64,000 nt of DNA. Origin: Inga oerstediana. Lineage: Eukaryota; Streptophyta; Magnoliopsida; Fabales; Fabaceae. The notes beneath the pieces are model-generated. The model was not told the origin of the DNA and searched no databases. It saw only the letters and a list, made by a program, of their open reading frames with translations. A program made the translations under genes and the position numbers. Below, piece by piece: positions 57,443 through 64,000 of the stretch (its first letter is position 1; each line of letters opens with the position of its first letter). The stretch is from assembly GCA_963210345.1 (NCBI GenBank), contig OY723411.1:57492499-57556498 (forward strand), given 5' to 3'.

Positions 57443-59202
57443 ATTTTTATCATTTATAAATAATAAATGTCAACAAATCATTAAACTAAAATCTTACAGC
57501 AAGATTAATGTGGTCATATAGGTGTCCACATTTAGTGCCCAACAATAACCCCGAACAAAATTATCTTCAATAAAAAAGTATTTGAGCCTAACAAAATATC
57601 GATTACCTTTGTTTTTTCTAGTGAAATACCAATTGCCTTTTTGAAGAAACCTATTTTAAGTGGGGTAAACGTAAACTTGCAATTTGTTGAAATATATCAA
57701 TTAGTTATGAGGGAATTATTTGCAATGCTGTCAATGTAATGTAATTATTTTCTGAAATGCTATTGATTTTTTACATATTCAATGATATAATGTTATTTAA
57801 ATCATTATTCTTGTTTGCATAAAATAGTTTAATTCGCTCAATATTTAATGATGTAACGTAATTATTTTATGCAATGCAATTCTTTTAATTCGCTCAATAT
57901 TTTCATGCATTTTTATAATAATATTATACAACTAAGTAGAGTATAATTTCTCATAACAGAATTTACTGAAAAACAATAATTTAGTACTTTATAATTTTCA
58001 ATATGAAATAAAAACACATAGAACACATATGACATGAGAAATAAAACTTAGGCACGAAGGACCTTTATACAATCTATCAAGTTTAAATAATATGTCTACC
58101 ACTCTATTATACAAAATTGTTAAAGTACTAATAAAAACGAGGATGAAATTGGCAAAAAGAAAAAAAACGATGATGGAATTATCCAAAATATCATTTAATG
58201 TGTTTCATATGAACAACAGATGCTAACTCCAAACCAACGGCACATGAAAGTTTTCAGTGAATTTTGCTTCAGAAATTTTTACCGAAGTTTTTTGTGGGAA
58301 AAGCGTCGGAAGGGTTGCAATTTTGCCCTAACCGTTATCCTAATTAATTTTGACCATTAGCTGATCAAATATGCTGAGCTGACAATTCACATATCACCAA
58401 CGTTATTTTTGTTAAGTTGCAAATTTGCTCCAGAAATTTTAAATGTAACTGTTTAAAAAAAGAAGTAGATGGTGCATAGACTTCCGAAGTAAATTTGTAC
58501 CACAACAAATATGATATGGATGATATATAAATTTTTAACTTAACATATTTAGTTAACTAAAGATCAAAATTAATTGAAAAAACAGTCATGACAAAATTAC
58601 CCATAAAAAAAATCCTATTCGCAATCTCATGCGGGGCTTCGTCTGAATCCAAAATGAGAAGTCAATTCCAACGTTACTATTACCATATCTTTTTCTTGTT
58701 GGCAAAAAACAAAAAAAAGGACCAGACCTTTTTCTTGAGATGGTTTTAGGCCGTTGCCCCAAAAAAGAAGTTTGAATGGGCCAAAAGTATATTCCGTGAT
58801 GATGCGGTTCTCGAATATTACCCTCAAGGCCTTTTTTAATGCCCAAAGGAGAATGAGATTCCAGCTAAAAGCCATGATTGGTGGAAATTATTTATTTACT
58901 TTACCCTTAGATTCCATATTTTTGTTGACGACTGACAACTCAAATAAACTAAGTTAAATTTTTTTAATTATTTTAAAACAACGACGGCAAAATCCTATAA
59001 TAAATTCTAGAGTGAATATATAATTTTAACAATAATATTTTATGTTAGAGGCATTTGACACCAAAAACTTAATGACATCAAATGCCCTTAATAAAAAACA
59101 TTGTCGTTAAAATTACATCTTCATCTTAAACTCTATTAACGTGGATGGTACCCTTCATTGCATCTATAATATATACTCAAAAAGTTTCTAAAATTAGCGC
59201 TT

Positions 59203-59279
59203 CCTCCTGTCCTAAATATAGGACAAAATTTGTAATGCAAATTACACTACAAACTTTGTCCTATATTTAGGACCGGAGG
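59203..59279. repeat. 77-bp hairpin, minimal MITE
   Basis: The left arm cctcctgtcctaaatatagg and the right arm cctatatttaggaccggagg are near-perfect inverted repeats. Their inner parts (acaaaatttgta / tacaaactttgt) also pair, leaving a loop of about 13 bases. The ends resemble the ctccNtcc...aaatata type of the array's Stowaway-like elements. Confidence 0.65.
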
Positions 59280-59819
59280 TAATATTTTTTTTTATCCAAA
59301 CTAAGATTAGGATTTAGTAGTCTAGAATCGTGCCTTGATAAAATGTTTGGAAAGGGGCGGGGGGAATTCTGTATGTTTTCATGTCTTATGCCAAAGTTTA
59401 AACACGCCTCTAAGTTCAAAAAAAAAAAAACTTAAAAATATATTATCAGTTTTCATCAACATGGTCCTCAACAATGAGATGTGAGTTCATCAATTTATGG
59501 GTTACGAACCAAATCTTTACTAACTAGATCTACTTTTATCAGCTAGAATCCTTTACCATATCGTTAGTACAAAATCTTTTTCAAAACTGAATAACTCATT
59601 TACAACTCGGTTAAATAAGTACAACTAGAATAATACTCGTTAGAGTGGGAAAAAATATTTCAATTTTTAACTTTTTTATGTGTAATTTAAAAAAAAAACA
59701 ATCATAAAAATGTTATATTTAACTTAACTTTTTAATTTATGCAAAATATAATTAAGAAATTCCTGTAACAAGGATGAGAGGAATATCTAGAAGACATAAT
59801 GTACAATAACATCTTGATT

Positions 59820-60040
59820 TTGCCAAAGACAATTTAGTCAAGTGGTATAAGATGTGACTTTAGTTACACCAAGTTTGGGATTTTGATCCCCAACTCTATC
59901 AGGTTCTAACCCTACCATCCAAATTCACAATAGTGAAGTGTAGGGACCAATGATCAAGATGTTATGGCAGGTTGGCCAACCAAAAGCTGTGAGCTTGATT
60001 AAAATTTTGAGAATAAAGTGTTGCAATAACTACACCAATT
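59820..60040 (+). mobile_element. Decayed tRNA-derived SINE (candidate)
   Basis: The phrase tttagtcaagtggtataaga (from 59833) resembles an A box, and gggattttgatcccc (59877-59891) a degenerate B box, at tRNA-like spacing. The following ctctatcaggttctaacc is the kind of body seen in plant SINEs. No A-tail or target duplication could be fixed, and it differs from the SINE at 49946. Bases 60041-60288 hold no gene, only an (AT)n run at about 60180-60206. Confidence 0.4.
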
Positions 60041-60180
60041 AGCACTATAATGAACAACATCAGAAAAAATGTGTGTCTGTGGGCTCTCAGCCAGTTTCAG
60101 ACTTCTATTTGAGTTACAACGGTGGTAGCTGGGCTCTGGGCTTTTTGGGAAGCCCATACCATGATATACTGTTCGTATCC

Positions 60181-60211
<31 letters not shown>

Positions 60212-60288
60212 TTATTTTCATGGTATAACTTGCTGATTGTATCCCAAGAAAAACTTTTTCTGATAAAAGTAGAGATAGATATTAAGAA

Positions 60289-60594
60289 GGGTTAAGGAAT
60301 AAATTTACCAATAAAGTTTTAAGGAAGGAGCTTCTGACACAATTATGTTTTAAATAGAGTAAAAATATACATAAGGTTTTAAAAGTGGATCATCCAGCAC
60401 AAAACCGTTAAATTTGACCTAACGCCGTTAGTGGTTTTTTTCTCTAATAATTTAATGCCATTAGGTCAAATTTAATGGTTTTGCGCTGGATGCTCCACTT
60501 TTAAAACCTTATGTGTATTTTTGCCCCTTTTAAAATATAATTATGCCAAATGCTCATTCCTTAAAACTTCGTTGCTAAATTTGCTTTTTAACCC
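60289..60594. mobile_element. Foldback element: inverted arms of about 135 bp around a 20-bp loop
   Basis: The left arm starts gggttaaggaataaatttac and runs through ataaggttttaaaagtggat, catccagcac and gttaaatttgacctaac. The right arm is its near-complete inverse and ends gtaaatttg-like ctttttaacccc. The spacer is only about 20-25 bases (around 60426-60447). The 8-bp attaagaa lies just outside both ends (60281-60288 and 60595-60602). It is non-coding. A transcript across it would form a long hairpin. Confidence 0.8.
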
Positions 60595-60602
60595 CATTAA
60601 GA

Positions 60603-61348
60603 AAGCCCTAGCAATGTTTACTATAATTGTAGGGTGAGAGGGGGAGAGAGAGAGAGTCACATTCACTGGTCAAGATATCCCATTAGAAAAATTCAATGAC
60701 TGATCATTTCTTAAGCCACTTGTTCACTTTTTGACACACTTTACGACCCTTTTACCTACTCCATTGGCGGCACTTGTTCAAAGTCAAGCGTGTCTGTTTC
60801 CACAGGGTTTGAGAAATAAAATATGCACCCACCGTTTCTAATTCAAAGATTTGGATCCGAAATCTTTGCTCATACTCCACCCGACCATTCCAATCAGAAT
60901 AACGTTTTATAGTGATATTGATGATTAGCCATCATTATGCGTCAACTAGATTTGTATACCAGTAAGTTGCCAGCTTTTTCCTCAGCAAAGTAGCTGATAT
61001 TGAAGTCATAAATAATGAGGTTCCCTAGAGAGACACTTCTTTTGAACGTGGAAGTGATTAAATATCGCAACAGACATAGTGATGCACAATAAATATATAG
61101 AATTACATCACTGCCCTCCCATCCCCTCCTGAAACACTGTACACAGGTGGGGGTCATATCACGGAGAGGCTACAAGGTACACACTTACTCCAATTCTAAC
61201 CATGACTCACTTATGCTGCTGGTTTTTCGCCAAGGGGTGTGATCTGCATTGAAGTACAACTAGCAGGCAAAACCCGGAATATGCTGGCACCAAAAGTCAG
61301 CTCTTAATGTACGTTTCCAACATGGTTTTTTGCTTTTTGCTCTGGCTG
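60603..61348. other. 3' flank of the cytokinin receptor gene
   Basis: No gene is seen. It starts with a short (ga)n run at about 60640-60655. The part next to 61349 is expected to be the 3' untranslated region of the receptor, read leftward. Confidence 0.4.
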
Positions 61349-63272
61349 TCATGAGTCTGAGATAGGCTTGGATTTGAAGAACTTGGCAACTTCTTGATAG
61401 AGATTCTCTTCCTCAAAGGGCTTCGACACGTATCCATCCATGCCGCATTTCAGGCACTCATCATAGGTGGCATGAATTACATCAGCTGTCATGGCAAATA
61501 TTGGCAAATGACACTCTCTCTCTGAGGCATTTCCTTCATCAGATTCACCATTTTCCTGCTCATTTGCCTCCCTTTCCATCAGCCGGATTCGCTGTGTTGC
61601 TTCAAACCTGCAAACCTCAAAATATTTACACAATGTAACAAAGTCCATGCACATCTAGTTATGCATAAAATTATGGAGCTGCCATTTCAAATAGTAACGT
61701 ACTACAAAATAGAAAACAGTTTAATGCAGCATCCATAATTCCATACCCATCCATTTCTGGCATTTGGATGTCCATGAAGCAGGCATCAAAACTGTGAGGC
61801 AATTGAAGCATCTCAAGCGCCGCTTTGCCACTTTCGACACACTTCACATCAGCTCCAAACTTTTTCAATGCACCTGCAGCAACCCTACGATTCACCACAT
61901 TGTCATCAACTACCAAAATTTTCTTTCCACAAAGAAGGCCTTGAAGATAAGTGGAACCGTTAGGCATGTCTTTTCCTTGCTGTCTCTTCTTCCCCACGCC
62001 AAGAACCTGCTGAAGACAAGCAGCTACCATACTAGCTCTGAGGGGTTTCATGATCACAGTATCAGCAAAACCATCAGCCTTAGCTTTATCAAACTCGACA
62101 TTACTAATATTGGTTGCAAGAAGGATCAATTTGGGCAACTTAATTGTATGTCCGTTCTGTTTCCAGTCTAGTTGCCAAACATTAAAGCTTCCATCTTCTC
62201 CAGATATCCACGTATCCTTCTCAACCAAAATTATATCTGGCTGGAACATTCTGCCATATTCAATTAGATTAATTCAGTGAATGAACAAAATTACAAGACT
62301 CAAACGAGAAGTAACCCAATTGCATGGCTCCTTCAATGGGCACACTTCAAATTATTGAAATATTAGCTGTTATTCCTCAAGAGATATTTCTATAGTATAA
62401 ACAGACGTTTGACAACCTATATTTAAAATAAACAAAAGCATGGAGAAATAGGTGTTCCAAAAGAAGAAAAATAACTGGCAGGATTTGTGTTCAAGTAGAT
62501 GTGTCTTAGAACATCACCTAAAACTAACAAGGAAAATCAAACCAATGCTTGCTTACCCAGATGTCAATGAACTGTTTTTCCCACATAAAGCAACAGCCTT
62601 GGTGATGTTATTAGCATCTTTAGCTACTATCCCAAGCCTCTTCAGATGGTAACGAGTCACAGCAGCTCTGACAGGTTTTCCATCAACTACTATGGCTTTC
62701 AGTCCTCTTAAACTAGGAGGTAGATCTTCCACATTATGTTTCTTCACGTCACTGGTTGAAGTTTTCTTATATGTACCAAAAACTGCAGTGAAGGAAAATG
62801 TGCTCCCAACCTGGGGCCGGCTTATGAAGTTTATTTGACCACCCATTAATTCAACCAAACACTTACTGATGCTTAATCCAATACCAGTCCCACCATAGTT
62901 TCGAGAGGTTGAGCTGTCTGCCTGCACAAAAGGCATGAAAATCCTATCCTGGGCAGAAAAGGGAATCCCAATACCAGTATCCTCTACACAGACCATCAGA
63001 GTGACTTGCTCAGAAACTTGAATAGTGGTCATCTTTTTACCAGATGCATCAAAGCAAAATTCTTCATCAGCAATTAGATGCTCAAACTTATCCCAGCAGT
63101 TCCTTTCATCAGCTGCGTCAAATCCACTAAGAGTTTTGGACTGATAACCACCAGCCATGAGCGCAACATCATCTGATCCTCCATTAAGATATGCCTCAGA
63201 TTTTCCATTCATTGTGGCAGTTATATTTTCAGCTAGATGAACCTTGACAAATATGTGCCCTCGTTCAGTGAA
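61349..63272 (-). CDS. Cytokinin receptor histidine kinase, CRE1/AHK4 type, C-terminal part
   Basis: Exons 62557-63272, 61747-62250 and 61349-61607 (716+504+259 bp) join in one frame into 492 aa plus TGA. The gene continues past the right edge. The visible part begins inside the histidine-kinase ATPase domain (FTERGHIFVKVHLAE), with the G1 box DTGIGIP, the F box and the G2 box GGTGIGLSIS. A receiver-like domain follows (LRGLKAIVVDGKPVRA ... DTVIMKPLR), lacking the full acidic pocket. Then comes the true receiver: VVDDN acidic pair, phospho-acceptor Asp in CFMDIQMPEMDG, Thr in AMTADV, Lys in VSKPF. In this family the membrane sensor (CHASE domain, not visible) binds cytokinin and starts a phosphorelay to HPt proteins. 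The wording FQPDIILVEKDTWIS and GFADTVIMKPLRASM matches AHK4 better than AHK2 or AHK3. It may be intact or cut off by the insertion at 63496. Confidence 0.88.
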
Positions 63273-63495
63273 CTGCAAAATTCTTAGGTTAGATTTATCA
63301 TCAAGAAGTGCGTTGAAATTTGCAAGCACAGTAATGGCGGCAAAAAGAAAAATGAATTTGAACATTTCCTCCTCTGTTGTGGGACTATTGAAAGATCGTG
63401 GTGGAGTGCTTTGTTAATAGTTTGAACAGAGATTTTAAACAGTTTCAAAGTTATTTTCTTCACAAAGCTTCAAGTGAGTAAATAAGAAAAGTAAA

Positions 63496-64000
63496 TGTAA
63501 TGCCCCAAAATTTGATTAAGGGCTAATGACAATTTCGAGAATGATTTGTGAATTAAATTTGAATTATTATGTGTTTTGTGGCAATTTTAATTAATATGCC
63601 ATAATTATTGAGAAATTGAAAGAATGACCATAAGTTAGTAATTAATAGAAGAAATTAATTACTAAGGGAAAAATGAGATGTGAAATTAAAATGGCTAATG
63701 GAGGGATTAAGATGATTAATTGGGTGTTTACTTTATAAGAACAAACCAAATTCAGACAAGTGTCACAATGAGATGAAGAGAGAGTTGTTGTAAAAGTCAA
63801 ATTTCAATAAAATAAGTATTTTCTCTCTCTTTTTCCCTCCTATTCGGCTGACAAGAGAGGCATGGGGGAGAGGCTATCATTGCATCTTCTTCTTCAAGCT
63901 TCACTCTCTCATTTTCTCTCTCTCTCTCTCTCTCTTGTTCGACTCCATGGCTGCCTAAAGGAAGAAGAAAAACTTTGATAAAAGGTGAGTTTTGACCCTC
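63496..64000 (+). mobile_element. Start of an LTR retrotransposon (Ty3/Gypsy-like LTR), runs off the edge
   Basis: It starts TGTAATGCCCCAAAATTTG, a common start of plant Gypsy LTRs. A TATA-like ctttataag lies near 63731, followed by pyrimidine-rich leader sequence with a (tc)n run at 63912-63934. The 5 bases before it (gtaaa, 63491-63495) are the candidate target duplication, but the other end is outside the window. It sits in the intron upstream of the 63272 exon of the cytokinin receptor. Bases 63273-63495 are intron. Confidence 0.5.

Noticed and set aside
1..64000. CRISPR arrays, operons, rRNA or functional tRNA genes
   Set aside because: None seen; the tRNA-like heads at 49946 and 59833 belong to SINE-type elements.

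Overview
The window is nuclear DNA from a flowering plant, most likely a eudicot. It has intron-rich genes with GT-AG junctions, AT-rich spacers full of MITE-type elements, and plant-only protein families: a dioxygenase of the ACC-oxidase-homolog group, an S-domain receptor kinase, a TMK-type LRR receptor kinase and a CRE1/AHK4-type cytokinin receptor. I cannot name the species.

Layout. (1) 1-18.3 kb, + strand: a decaying tandem array of 2-oxoglutarate/Fe(II) dioxygenase genes. Copy 1 enters from the left edge with only its last exon. Copies 2 (3360-5148) and 3 (7568-10649) look intact, with three exons and 375 and 374 codons including or just before the stop. Copy 4 (12648-18253) is a pseudogene broken by indels, loss of a metal-binding His and large insertions. 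Spare decayed terminal exons lie between the copies (1142-1327, 5975-6190, 6500-6683, 11467-11717). (2) 19.1-21.4 kb, - strand: an intronless G-type lectin S-domain receptor kinase. (3) 24.9-46.0 kb, - strand: the complete 32-exon THO2 gene, a subunit of the THO/TREX mRNA export complex. The exons add up to 1880 codons plus stop in one frame. (4) 46-51 kb: a cluster of small transposable elements, several with target-site duplications. (5) 51.1-54.3 kb, - strand: a two-exon TMK1-like LRR receptor kinase (945 aa). (6) 54.3-61.3 kb: gene-poor, repeat-rich DNA. (7) 61.3-63.3 kb, - strand: the last three exons of a CRE1/AHK4-like cytokinin receptor; the rest lies past the right edge. A probable LTR-retrotransposon end starts at 63496 in its intron.

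The genes do not form a pathway or operon. Three of the four intact loci outside the array are signalling or RNA-export genes that are normally single units. The most informative part of the window is its mobile-element record. It holds three members of one hAT-like MITE family, each with its own perfect 8-bp duplication; a Mutator-like MITE carrying a minisatellite between 9-bp duplications; a tRNA-derived SINE with about 15-bp duplications; a solo LTR with a 5-bp duplication inside the pseudogene; and a nested MITE-in-MITE insertion. Coordinates and reading frames were worked out by eye from the sequence. No alignment or database search was run.
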